Assembly: GCA_907165135.1 (NCBI GenBank)
Contig: OU015570.1
Coordinates: forward strand, 186,001 to 250,000
Source of the DNA: Oikopleura dioica
Lineage: Eukaryota; Chordata; Appendicularia; Copelata; Oikopleuridae
DNA length: 64,000 nucleotides
Reading direction: 5' to 3'
Both the position numbers and the translations under genes were made by a program. Below are positions 52,703-62,335 of the stretch, piece after piece (positions within the stretch are counted from its first letter, which is position 1; the number at the start of each line of letters is the position of its first letter). The notes beneath the pieces were generated by a model, which had not been told where the DNA came from, did not search any database, and saw nothing but the letters and a program-made list of their open reading frames with translations.

Positions 52703-53100
52703 GGTAGACGGCGGGTTCCATTCTTTGTAAAGAATGGTTCTTTTTGTAAAGAATGGAACCCGCCAGAGAAAGAATCATTCTTTTCAGCGAGATTCGAAAA
52801 AGAACCATTCTTTTTTGTTTTGATAACAGTCATTATCAAGAATTTGAAAGTCAAGAAGCGTGAGTGCGCTTCGCGCCAGTCTTACAGTAACTACAAGTTT
52901 AAAGATTGCCAAATAACTGGAACTCGTTATTTTATGAAAAAATATCGATTTACGAAGTTGCGATAATGACAATTATCAAATTTGTAATTTTCTAGAATAT
53001 TGACCAAAGAATGGAACCCGCGTATATGGCCGAAATAAGCGGTTTCCATTCTTTGCCAAAAAGAACCATTCTTTACAAAGAATGGAACCCGCCGTCACCC
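52703..53100. mobile_element. Mutator-like MITE inside G2, 9-bp duplication
   Basis: CCCCAAACC at 52694-52702 and 53101-53109; ends GGTAGACGGCGGGTTCC / GGAACCCGCCGTCACC. The arms pair further (CATTCTTTGTAAAGAATGG). G1 at 5655-5690 has the uninterrupted target. Confidence 0.75.
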
Positions 53101-53129
53101 CCCCAAACCACTTGCCGGACCCTATTGTA

Positions 53130-53460
53130 CAGAGAATACGTAGGGATATCGCACAAATTTTCAAGTACCCGAAAAAAGGGTGCAAATCGATTTTTAGATG
53201 GATGATCTAGTAGAACTTTAGACGAGGATTTCAATGCTACCAAAATCATTTCATAATAATGAGTCATTTTCGTAAAAATTGCGTTCAAAAAGCTCATTTT
53301 TCGGATCAGTACGAGGACTGTTTTGTCGTTAATGATTTTATATTTTTTCCTTATAGATATTGCGCTGAGAAATCCAAATCTGAAAAAATTCACTGACGCA
53401 CCTCGCATTTTGAAAATATGATTTTTAAAGTTTTACGAGGTGAATTCTGAGCGGCGTTGC
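53130..53460. repeat. Left arm of a diverged inverted repeat (partner 59240-59735)
   Basis: GGGATATCGCACAAATTTT.AGGTACCCGAAAAAAGGG-type sequence matches the reverse of 59680-59735 in blocks (GGATATCGCACAAATTTT; TACCCGAAAAAAGGG), continuing with GACTAGT/GATCTAGTAG and ATTTTCGTAAAAAT. The two arms enclose 53.5-59.2 kb. Confidence 0.5.
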
Positions 53461-53787
53461 GTCATTTTGGAGGCGGCCACACGGGGGCGCGCGCTGCATG
53501 GCCAAGCTAGCCCGACTCACATTCTTTTCTCTTTACTATTTTATGCTATTTTTCATAAAATTGCATATTTTTGGAGCTTTTGAGGTGTTTTTTTTATGAA
53601 TAAGGATATTTAATTGATATTAATAATATTTGATACAGAAAATAAGTTTTTTTATTATAAATTATAGTTAAATTAAGTAGTTTTTTTCAATTTTTCACAC
53701 GAAAACTTAATCTGCATTGTCCGTCTCTAGGAGAAAGCCATGCTTGAGTAAATATGAAGCTTTTTTTGTTGACGAGAGTTGAAAAAA

Positions 53788-54265
53788 CTGCCAAAGCTCG
53801 ATCCAACCGCCATTGTCGAGGTCTACCTCCGAGTTGTTGGCGAAGTCGGTGCCACTTCCGCCCTTGATGGCCGAAACCGGCGGTGCCCGTTTAAAACAAA
53901 GAACTTGTCGGGATCCGCTTAGGAGGAGCTGGTAGCTTCACTGAATTAGTTCGAACGATTCTAGGTCTCCGTCTCCTCGATCATCATCAAGGCCCTCCGA
54001 GACAGAAAGAAGGTCAAGAACAGAATATTCCCATTCCTCTTCCATCCCCAACCGCAACTGCTCAGTGAAGCACATCGGTAGCATCACCTAAGACGACAAC
54101 ATTAACTGCGCTCGAATCATGCGATCAGTGATCGCCGATCACGATCTGGCGCCCGGGATCTTTCCGGCACCATCCGAGAAATCCTCCGGACTGCCCAGTC
54201 CGTTGGATACACCGTCAACGGCTCCGACCACCACGATCTCATCAAATAGATAAAGGCCGACAAAA
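53788..54265 (+). pseudogene. RPL12: RPL12 (uL11) processed pseudogene
   Basis: Reads PKLDPTAIVEVYLRVVGEVG then ATSAL from 53790, matching the start of ribosomal protein L12. Next recognisable block is IIIKALRDRKKVKN (about 53978-54020), then [19 protein letters not shown] and SDHHDLIK near 54165-54250, the normal C-terminus. The order and spacing are right, no intron interrupts it, the ATG has become CTG, and frameshifts and stops separate the blocks. This fits an old retrocopy of a highly expressed ribosomal protein mRNA. It is GC-richer than its surroundings. A fold-back element begins 16 bp after it. Confidence 0.85.
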
Positions 54266-54281
54266 TTGATTTTCCTCTTAA

Positions 54282-55030
54282 GGATATAGCCTATGAAATT
54301 GAGCTTTCATAGCGCCTAAATGCGACGTCGGATCATATTATTTCAAGAGCAATCCTATCTAAAAATGTACGGAGAACTCGATTCTGGTACTTTTTGAAAA
54401 TTTTTCATTCGAATTTTTCTCTTTAGAGCGTTTTGAAATCTTACGATCGCGATTTCTCGAAATTTTTACATTAAATCGGTCGAGTTTTTGATAGAAAAGT
54501 AATCTAGACTCTTATCTACAAAATTGTGGGTTCGGTTTTCTCTTATCCCGACAAAAACCGATTTTAGAGCCATTTCCATGAGGCTTCCTCGGCGCGTGAA
54601 TAGTGGAAAAAGCGCTGCGCGGGGTGCTCGATCTCTCGACTCCTCTTTCCCGAGAGAGTCTGCGCGTTTGAAAGAGCGCTCTGATTGGTTAGACCTAAAA
54701 AGCGAGCATGAAAGAAAAGCAAGAGCAAGAAAGAGGAAAACACTAGAATGAAAATTTGGCCGAGTTTGAAAATTTTTCAGCCACAATATTCTAGCTTAGC
54801 ATTTTGCTAATGCAGTCATAGGTTTAGTTTTAGCGATTTAATGTAAAAATTTCGAGAAATCGCGATCGTAAGATTTCAAAACGCTCTAAAGAGAAAAATT
54901 CAAATGAAAATTTTTCAAAAAGTACCAGAATCGAGTTTTCCGTACATTTTTAGATAGGATTGCTCTTGAAATAAAATTATCCGACGTCGCATTTAGGCGC
55001 TATGAAAGCTCAATTTCATAGGCTATATCC
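54282..55030. mobile_element. 749-bp fold-back element, TTAA duplication
   Basis: TTAA at 54278-54281 and 55031-55034; ends GGATATAGCCTATGAAATTG / CAATTTCATAGGCTATATCC and arms of about 230 bp that pair almost completely. The unpaired centre (54510-54790) includes GC-rich sequence with an open frame I do not call a gene. Confidence 0.85.
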
Positions 55031-55057
55031 TTAAATAAATACTGTAGCTATATATAT

Positions 55058-55530
55058 ACAGTCGTTACGCACAATTCCGTAACGCACAATTCCGGACATT
55101 TAGGGAAAACGGAAAAAATTAAAAAACGCACAATTCCGGACAATTCGACAAAAATTTTAACTGAAATTTTTGTTTTACTCGATCATTTTTTGCAAAAACT
55201 AAGAATGCTTGCTTGTTTCTTCGGCTCTTCTGGGTTCTGTTGAGGTGCAATTTCCATGGCTTCTTCTGGTTGTTCGTCGACATGCTCGCGATCATCTCCA
55301 AGATCAAGATTTATGAGCTTCATCCTGCAATTAATTGTTGACTTCCTTGTATCCGGCGCCAGCTTTGATTAATCGACAGTAAAACTGCCTTTGTTTGAAT
55401 TATACATCGACACGGGTAGATCCTGGCCGTTTTCTCTGCTTTTTCTCGAAATTTTACGTTTTAAATAAAAAACAAGCATTTTGAAAACAAAAATTTTTTC
55501 CATTTAGAATCCGCACAATTCCGGACATTT
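55058..55530. mobile_element. Decayed MITE with CGCACAATTCCGG words
   Basis: TACAGTCGTTACGCACAATTCCG at the left (two overlapping words) and CGCACAATTCCGGACATTTTG at 55512 inverted in sense; related in style to the 36130 palindrome. Right tip not found. Confidence 0.4.
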
Positions 55531-55574
55531 TGCCCTTTTTGCTGAAAAAAAAAGTGTGTATATAGAGACGGAGC

Positions 55575-55925
55575 AACGACGGCCCGAAGGGCCGGCAAGC
55601 CCTTAAATTCAAATAAAAGGAACGGGGCTAAGACGGCCCGAAGAGCCGTCAAGCCCCTTAAATTCAAAAATAATGGAACAGGGCTAAGACGGCCCGTAGG
55701 GCCGTCCAGGGTTTGATAAGTCACAAATTTTGACTGAGCATGAGCACGGCTGAGCACGGAGAGCTCAAATTTTGGCTGAGCCTGAGCACGACTGAGCATC
55801 CGCGTGCTCAAATTTGCTGAGCCTGAGCATGATTGAGCACCCGGCTGCTCGAATTTCACTGAGCCTGAGCACCCTGAGCATGCTCAATGCTCATGCTCAG
55901 TGTTCAGAGCATGCTCAAGCAATCT
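55575..55925. repeat. Minisatellite stub and TGAGCA-type tandem
   Basis: 55575-55710 has about three minisatellite units with the GACGGCCCGAAG palindrome. 55734-55920 repeats GCTGAGCCTGAGCA(C/T) and GAGCACNNNTGAGCA at about 45-bp period. Confidence 0.6.
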
Positions 55926-56019
55926 TGCTCCATAAAAGAACACAAAAAATCAAATTTTCAATGAGAACCATAATTTATGGTCCATAAATATTCTTAAAAC
56001 CAAGATAATTTCAATTTTT

Positions 56020-58080
56020 AAAACTATGGGTGTGGGTGGGGTTGGGGACAAAACTGAGATAAATCAACTCAGTTTTGCAAGCCTTTGTCAAGCCCCTTAA
56101 ATTCAAAAATCAAGGAACGGGGCTGAGACGGCCCGAAGGGCCGTCAAGCCCTTAAATTCAAAAATCAAGGAACGGGGCTGGGACGGCCCGAAGGGCCGTC
56201 AAGCCCTTAAATTCAAAAATCAAGGAACGGGGCTGAGACGGCCCGAAGGGCCGTCAAGCCCCTTAAATTCAAAAATCGAGGAACGGGGCTGAGACGGCCC
56301 GAAGGGCCGTCAAGCCCTTAAATTCAAAAATCAAGGAACGGGGCTGAGACGGCCCGAAGGGCCGTCAAGCCCTTAAATTCAAAAATCAAGGAACGGGGCT
56401 GAGACGGCCCGAAGGGCCGTCAAGCCACTTAAATTCAAAAATCAAGGAACGGGGCTGAGACGGCCCGAAGGGCCGTCAAGCCCTTAAATTCAAAAATCAA
56501 GGAACGGGGCTGAGACGGCCCGAAGGGCCGTCAAGCCACTTAAATTCAAAAATCAAGGAACGGGGCTGAGACGGCCCGAAGGGCCGTCAAGCCCTAAATT
56601 CAAAAATCAAGGAACGGGGCTGAGACGGCCCGAAGGGCCGTCAAGCCCTTAAATTCAAAAATCAGGAACGAGGCTGAGACGGCCCGAAGGGCCGTCAAGC
56701 CCTTAAATTCAAAAATTGAGAAACAGGGCTGAGACGGCCCGAAGGGCAAGCAAGCCCCTTAAATTCAAAAATCAAGAAACAGGGCTGAGACGGCCCGAAG
56801 GGCGGGCAAGCCCCTTAAATAAAAATCAGGAAAAAGGCTGAGACGGCCCGAAGGGCAAGCAAGCCCTGTTCATTGATTTTAAATTTTAACGGGCTTGACG
56901 GCCCTTCGGGCCGTTTCAGCCCTGTTCATTGATTTTTAATTTTAACGGGCTTGACGGCCCTTCGGGCCGTTTCAGCCCTGTTCATTGATTTTTAATTTTA
57001 ACGGGCTTGACGGCCCTTCGGGCCGTTTCAGCCCTGTTCATTGATTTTTAATTTCAACGGGCTTGACGGCCCTTCGGGCCGTTTCAGCCCTGTTCATTGA
57101 TTTTTAATTTTAACGGGCTTGACGGCCCTTTGGGCCGTTTCAGCCCTGTTCATTGATTTTTAATTTTAACGGGCTTGACGGCCCTTCGGGCCGTTTCAGC
57201 CCTGTTCATTGATTTTTAATTTTAACGGGCTTGACGGCCCTTCGGGCCGTTTCAGCCCTGTTCATTGATTTTTAATTTTAACGGGCTTGACGGCCCTTCG
57301 GGCCGTTTCAGCCCTGTTCATTGATTTTTAATTTTAACGGGCTTGACGGGCCTTCGGGCCGTTTCAGCCCTGTTCATTGATTTTAATTTTAACGGGCTTG
57401 ACGGCCCTTCGGGCCGTTTCAGCCCTGTTCATTGATTTTTAATTTTAACGGGCTTGACGGCCCTTCGGGCCGTTTCAGCCCTGTTCATTGATTTTTAATT
57501 TTAACGGGCTTGACGGCCCTTCGGGCCGTTTCAGCCCTGTTCATTGATTTTTAATTTTAACGGGCTTGACGGCCCTTCGGGCCGTTTCAGCCCTGTTCAT
57601 TGATTTTTAATTTTAACGGGCTTGACGGCCCTTCGGGCCGTTTCAGCCCTGTTCATTGATTTTTAATTTTAACGGGCTTGACGGCCCTTCGGGCCGTTTC
57701 AGCCCTGTTCATTGATTTTTAATTTTAACGGGCTTGACGGCCCTTCGGGCCGTTTCAGCCCTGTTCATTGATTTTTAATTTTAACGGGCTTGACGGCCCT
57801 TCGGGCCGTTTCAGCCCTGTTCATTGATTTTTAATTTTAACGGGCTTGACGGCCCTTCGGGCCGTTTCAGCCCTGTTCATTGATTTTTAATTTTAACGGG
57901 CTTGACGGCCCTTCGGGCCGTTTCAGCCCTGTTCATTGATTTTTAATTTTAACGGGCTTGACGGCCCTTCGGGCCGTTTCAGCCCTGTTCATTGATTTTT
58001 AATTTTAACGGGCTTGACAAAGGCTGAGAAGTCTGAGTTGATCAATGTCAGTTCTGTCCCCAACCCCACCCACACCCATG
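56020..58080. repeat. Head-to-head palindromic minisatellite (fold-back structure)
   Basis: 56093-56868: about 14 units (AAATTCAAAAATCAAGGAAC, GGGGCTGAGACGGCCCGAAG, GGCCGTCAAGCCC). At about 56868 orientation flips and 56870-58018 holds about 20 units in reverse (CGGGCTTGACGGCCC, TTCGGGCCGTTTCAGCCC, TGTTCATTGATTTTTAATTT). Each side begins with the same module facing inward: GGGTGTGGGTGGGGTTGGGG followed by ACAAAACTGAG..CAACTCAGT (56029-56085 and, reversed, 58022-58078). Units of the right arm are almost identical to one another. The layout is that of fold-back elements whose arms are tandem repeats. No coding. Confidence 0.85.
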
Positions 58081-58100
58081 GTTTTAAAAACTCATATTAC

Positions 58101-58505
58101 ATTTGCTTTTTTCTTGTTTATGGTTTTGATTCATCCGCCCCTCTAGAAGTATAAATTCATAATTTTGCGCTTCTTCGGAGCAAAATGAGCGTTTATTTGA
58201 CTTCGACTTTGGAAGTGTTCATTCCTTTTAGATTCTAAAATTAAGAAGCTACAGCTCAGCTTAGCTTAGCAATATTAAGGGTTCAGCTCACTTCAGCTCA
58301 GCTCAATTTTTCCGAAGAAAGCTCGCTCAGGGCTGCTCAAAAATTTTCAAATATGCCCCAGCTCAGCTCAATTTTTTGAAAAAGTCTAGCTAAGCTCAGC
58401 GCAGCTCAACTTAGTTTTTTTAAAAGGGGCCCGCTCAGCTTAGCTCAGCTCAATCTCGACCTCACCCCTGCTAGCTCAGCTCAGAAAAAATTTTCAAAGA
58501 TTTGC
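58101..58505. repeat. GCTCAGCTCA-rich tract
   Basis: From 58245 to 58485 the word CAGCTCAGCTCA or AGCTTAGCT recurs at least ten times. A similar TGAGC-rich tract is on the other side of the minisatellite (55734-55920), in the opposite sense. Confidence 0.55.
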
Positions 58506-58922
58506 AACCCTGCGTGAAGCTGTTTTCCTTTTCTTTGTTGAACAGGTCTGATTCAAGTTCGGCGATGCGCGAACATGTCGCGGAACTTGTCCATCTTTTC
58601 GTATTGATCTTCGAATTTGAGCTTGAGCTCTTCATATTTGAACTTCATCTGATCAGATTGCTTGTTCGAGCTGCTGCCCCTAAGAGTCTCCTCGAGAGTT
58701 GCCGACTTAAATGCTTCAGGCATTCAATTTCTTCTTCTTGGCGTTTTTGAAGAGATACAAATTCGGCGAAAGTTTAGACTGGACCGATTCTTTTTCCTTG
58801 GTAACCGAGTCCATCTTCATTTTCAGCTGTTTGGACATTTGTTTTTGTAGGAACGCAGGGAGGTCTTCCTGAGGAAGCGTGTCAATCTTCGACTGAAAGT
58901 CGATCACGATTGGGCACAACAA
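58506..58922 (-). pseudogene. Coiled-coil protein fragment, broken frames
   Basis: Minus frames read FQSKIDTLPQEDLPAFLQKQ, MSKQLKMKMDSVTKEKESVQ, then in other frames MKFKYEELKLKFEDQYEKMD and IAELESDLFNKEKE. Heptad-like spacing suggests a long coiled coil, but two frameshifts occur. Family unknown. Confidence 0.4.
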
Positions 58923-59239
58923 GTACTCCCTTCGTCTTTGACTGCAAAAACAATTTGGTCAGGATCTTTAGCGCAATTTCTCGTTTCTGCGCGCATTTTT
59001 GCTTCGCCGTTTCCACAACAGAAAAGAACTTAAAATATGCTCTTTTCTCATGCTGATTCCTTGAGAGAATAATTTTCGAGAAATAGCAAGCAAAAATAAC
59101 GCCTCTTTCACCTCTATTTCTCCTCTCAGACAGATGCTTCTGAAATACCCGACATAATAGGCTCGTAATGGCCAGAGACGACTTTACATGCAACCTTCAG
59201 AAACTCTTTACAACTTCATATCTCATAATTTTTGAATAG

Positions 59240-59735
59240 ATGGTTAATGAAGTGGTCTTTAAGGATTTTTTGATCCAAGAATCATCGAATTTTATCGTTC
59301 CAGTCCCGAGAAATCATCATTTTAGTGAAACTCTCCGAGCCTTTTTGTGAACAAGGCTTTCAGGAGTGTCAACCAATCAGCGCGCAGCTGAAAACAGAAA
59401 AGCGCCACAAGCGTCGAGAGAGAAAAAAACAACTCCCGGAAGTTCATTTCTAGCGATTGGAAGATGCGTCAGTGAAAATTTTTGCAGATTTGGAATTCTC
59501 GTTCAAATTTATGTTAGTCTAGCATTTAAAATTTCTAAGATCTTCAAAGCTTCACCCAGATCGAAAAAATCACACTTTGACGCATCATTTTTACGAAAAT
59601 GACTAATATTTATGAAAAGATTTCTGCACCACTAGAATCGCCGTCAAAAGTTGTACTAGTCTATCAGTCTTAAAATTGCTCTAGACCCTTTTTTCGGGTA
59701 CCTAAAAATTTGTGCGATATCCCTAAGAATAAGAA
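59240..59735. repeat. Right arm of the 53.1/59.7-kb inverted repeat
   Basis: Partner of 53130-53460, moderately diverged. Confidence 0.5.
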
Positions 59736-59890
59736 ATGAAGTATTAAATATTAATCAAGGTTATTTGAAGTAAAGAAAAAGCATTTTCAACCAGCCAGAA
59801 TTTTCAAACTATTTTATAAATTTGATTGTAAATATTCTAATCTTTTCGTTGTAAATGACATCAATTGATAAATGAAGTAAAGGAGTTTAT

Positions 59891-59928
59891 TGCAGATCGA
59901 TTTCGGTCAAAGGACCATCTTCAGTGCA
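59891..59928 (-). ncRNA. Hammerhead-like motif, best-conserved copy
   Basis: Minus strand: TGCA, CTGAAGA, T, GGTC, CTTT, GACC, GAA, ATCGAT, C, TGCA, then ATAAAC. Stem I 4 bp, stem II 4 bp, palindromic stem III and C17 all present. As elsewhere, one extra base lies between CUGANGA and stem II. Confidence 0.65.
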
Positions 59929-60399
59929 GAGAACTTAACTATCTGAAAAAGTAGCCCAAACATAACTACCTACCGTCTCGGAGTTGCGGACGAACTAGTA
60001 TTCCTTGAATAAAAATACCTGATGCTCTCTAGTGTTCTAGAGATAAACGATCATTTGGATGTTTTTGTGATTTTCAGAGGCACCAAAATGGTTTCAATAT
60101 CCATTTCGCCCACCGCTGCCTATCGATAAGAAACCTACTTATATCTGGGGTTGCGCCAGTGGGAAAATGGAATTTCAAGATTGTCCACGTGAGAAAATCG
60201 CCAAAACGTGCGAAAATTCCGGTATTTTTCGAGAAAAATGCCAATTTTTCATCAAAAAATCAAAAATTTTTCATTTTTACTATTTTTTATGAAATCTTCG
60301 CCAATTTTAACACATAGTCACGTGGTTTCAGCGTTTTTTGAAAAACAAGCCATTTTCGGCCAAAATCCCACGAGCGCAACCCCACTTATATCTCATCTC

Positions 60400-61035
60400 A
60401 TGCCCAAAACAGAACAAAAGAACGCCCTTAACTGTGTTTATTTATTTACTTGTTGTTGTGGAGTAAAATATATAGGCGTATGCGAAAATTTACGTAACAG
60501 ATGCACTGATCATCAACAACCGAGTAAAACTACAGCAATCTATAGCCATACGTCTATTTGTGAACAGTTTAAGGGTGTCTTTTTAAGCTTTCAGATAATA
60601 TATTGTTTAACATAGTTAATCGAAATTTATAAAATAGCAAATCTAACAGTGCATTTCTACCAAGAACTAGTGTATTAGCGCGCTCATAGAATAACGTGTA
60701 TCTCGTGATCTAGAATAGATATTTTGGATCTGAAAGAAGCTCTGGAATCAGCGTTAACTAGATAACTTGATATTAGTTGTTCGAATCATAAGAGATACCC
60801 TTACTCAATCGATGTTGACACCCTTAAGTCAAAATTTGAGGACTTTAGTCGAATTGATAATTTTGAAAATCGATTCGCATTTCTTCGCGAGAAATTCCAA
60901 GTCTTACATTCAAATTTAGAATATAAAACGCGAGTGCAATTTGAGGCTTTAGAGATTCGCTTAAGGGGACCACGACTAAACAAGCAAGTAAAACACAAAT
61001 TATTTAATGTTTACCAATTCAGGGGCAATTACTGA
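60400..61035 (+). pseudogene. GIY-YIG endonuclease of Penelope 2, split frames
   Basis: 60400-60560 reads MPKTEQKNALNCVYLFTCCC, GVKYIGVCENLRNRCTDH (GIY..YIG, Arg and His). After about 230 bp without the frame, 60800-61035 reads FENRFAFLREKFQVLHSN and TRVQFEALEIRLRGPRLNKQ, the catalytic-Glu end. The middle of the domain is missing or frameshifted. Confidence 0.7.
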
Positions 61036-61211
61036 AACCATTTTGGTGCCTCTAAAAATCACAAAAACATCCAAATGATCGTTTATCTCTAAAACACTAG
61101 AGAGCATCAGTTATTTTTACCCAAGGAATACTAGTTCGTCCGCAACTCCGAGACGGTAGGTAGTTATGTTTGGGTTACTTTTTCAGATAGTTTAGTTCTC
61201 TGCACTGAAGA

Positions 61212-61676
61212 TGTATAGTGGATCTCAATGTGCAATACGCGCTGCGCACGGAATTCATAGTATTTCCTGCGCAAACAAACCCCTCCACACGGACAGACTT
61301 CCCTGCGCACGGAGAGACTTCTCTGCGCGCGGACGAAACTATCTACGCCCGTAACAAAGAACGCTTGCTCCCTACGTAAAACCCCTTTCTCCCTGTGCAC
61401 AAACTTCTTTACGCACGTGATTATTCATTCTCCATACGGAACTCTCTTTCTTTCTCACGCAACTGTATCACTTCCGTGCGGACCAAGCTCTGTCCGTACG
61501 CACAGAAATATTATATAAGTCGCTGCGCTCTGCACCTCCATCGTCACTTGAAATTACTCGCTCACTTGTAAAACTTGCTCTTTTTTTACAAAACAACGCT
61601 CACTATTTTATCCTGCTCGCGATAACAATAAACTACAAATTCATATCCAACTTATGTACATTGAGAAACACGTACA
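61212..61676 (+). repeat. Element D 5' LTR
   Basis: About 465 bp, TGTATAGTGG..GTACA. TATATAA at 61512-61518 and AATAAAC near 61627 give a normal promoter/poly(A) layout. Rich in (C/T)GCGCACGG words. Limits inferred from the split hammerhead motif and the primer-binding site. Confidence 0.75.
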
Positions 61677-61680
61677 TATT

Positions 61681-61691
61681 TTGGTGACTGA
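61681..61691 (+). promoter_or_regulatory. Primer-binding site of element D
   Basis: TTGGTGACTGA five bases after the LTR; same motif as A, B and C. Confidence 0.7.
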
Positions 61692-61825
61692 ATAAAACGG
61701 AACGCCTCCCAAGAGATACAGTCAGAGACGGAGATCAAGTGCCGCTCGACGTTCCAAAAACTTGGTTTTCAAGGACCAGACTCAAATAGGTTAAGGTTAC
61801 CTAGTAAGCTTATTTTCTCGATATC

Positions 61826-62320
61826 ATGGGGGACGAGCTTTACTATAAAAAGCTGGTTGACCTCACTGCCAAGGAACTTATGCTTGTTTATGACAAGAAC
61901 CCAAATCGAAAATACCCTTTAGCAATCCAAAGATTTGACAAGTCAGGATGTGTTCTGAATATGCTCAATATTCAGCCAAACTTGTTCGATGATTTGGACA
62001 AAAAGTACTTTTTTCGAAAGACAAACCAAGGCCTTGAGTTCGACCCCGCATTTGACGTTACTAACATCCAGGAAGCTGCCCAAAAGACTGCTCGAGCTGA
62101 CCATAAGATTGATGTCGATAAAATAAATGAGATCATTGTTATGGACAACCTTGCCACAATTCTTGACCGAATTGACGAGTCTGAAAAACAAGAGGAGACC
62201 AAGTACCGGCCACCACCCTCTGACTCTAAGCCATCTGGATCAACTCCACGAAATGGAAATGCTCAGCCCCGAGGAAGTGCTCAGCCGAAAAAGGAACCAA
62301 CTAACGATCGCTCAAAATGA
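61826..62320 (+). CDS. Element D gag domain 1
   Basis: ATG at 61826 (CGATATCATGG), 164 residues to TGA 62318-62320. Blocks YYKKLVDLTAKELMLVYDKN, SGCVLNMLNIQPNLFDDLDK match the element C domain at 46638-46162. Tail is Pro/Gln/Asn-rich. Function not known; precedes the capsid-like domain in the same frame. Confidence 0.7.
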   Translation: MGDELYYKKLVDLTAKELMLVYDKNPNRKYPLAIQRFDKSGCVLNMLNIQPNLFDDLDKKYFFRKTNQGLEFDPAFDVTNIQEAAQKTARADHKIDVDKINEIIVMDNLATILDRIDESEKQEETKYRPPPSDSKPSGSTPRNGNAQPRGSAQPKKEPTNDRSK

Positions 62321-62335
62321 TTTGGACAAGTGAAG

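Larger units (their letters stand above)
50916..53127 (+). mobile_element. Element G2: minisatellite-bearing TA element (2.2 kb)
   Basis: TA at 50914-50915 and 53128-53129; ends CAGTAGGGTCCGGCA / TGCCGGACCCTATTG. Contents left to right: unique AT-rich sequence, a Penelope-derived piece with a hammerhead-like motif (51300-51600), a G-rich/hairpin module (51705-51750), the palindromic minisatellite (51784-52372), unique sequence shared with G1, and a later MITE (52703-53100). The termini resemble those of the pogo-like element at 18853 (CAATAGTTCCCG). No coding. Confidence 0.75.
59880..61211 (+). mobile_element. Penelope-like element 2, truncated by element D
   Basis: Inverted pseudo-LTRs: 59881-60095 (reversed) and 61030-61211, matching over about 180 bp (blocks CTACCTACCGTCTCGGAGTT, GCGGACGAACTAGTATTCC, CACCAAAATGGTTTCA). 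Between them a split GIY-YIG gene. The right pseudo-LTR ends inside its hammerhead-like motif where element D begins; the missing end should lie beyond the window. Confidence 0.75.

Noticed and set aside
54524-54751. Basic 75-codon protein in the fold-back loop
   Set aside because: Composition follows a GC-rich repeat; no conserved motif and the element is non-autonomous.
56093-58018. Series of rho-independent terminators
   Set aside because: GC hairpins with short loops look like terminators, but there are no bacterial genes and no T-tracts after them; the hairpin is part of the tandem unit.
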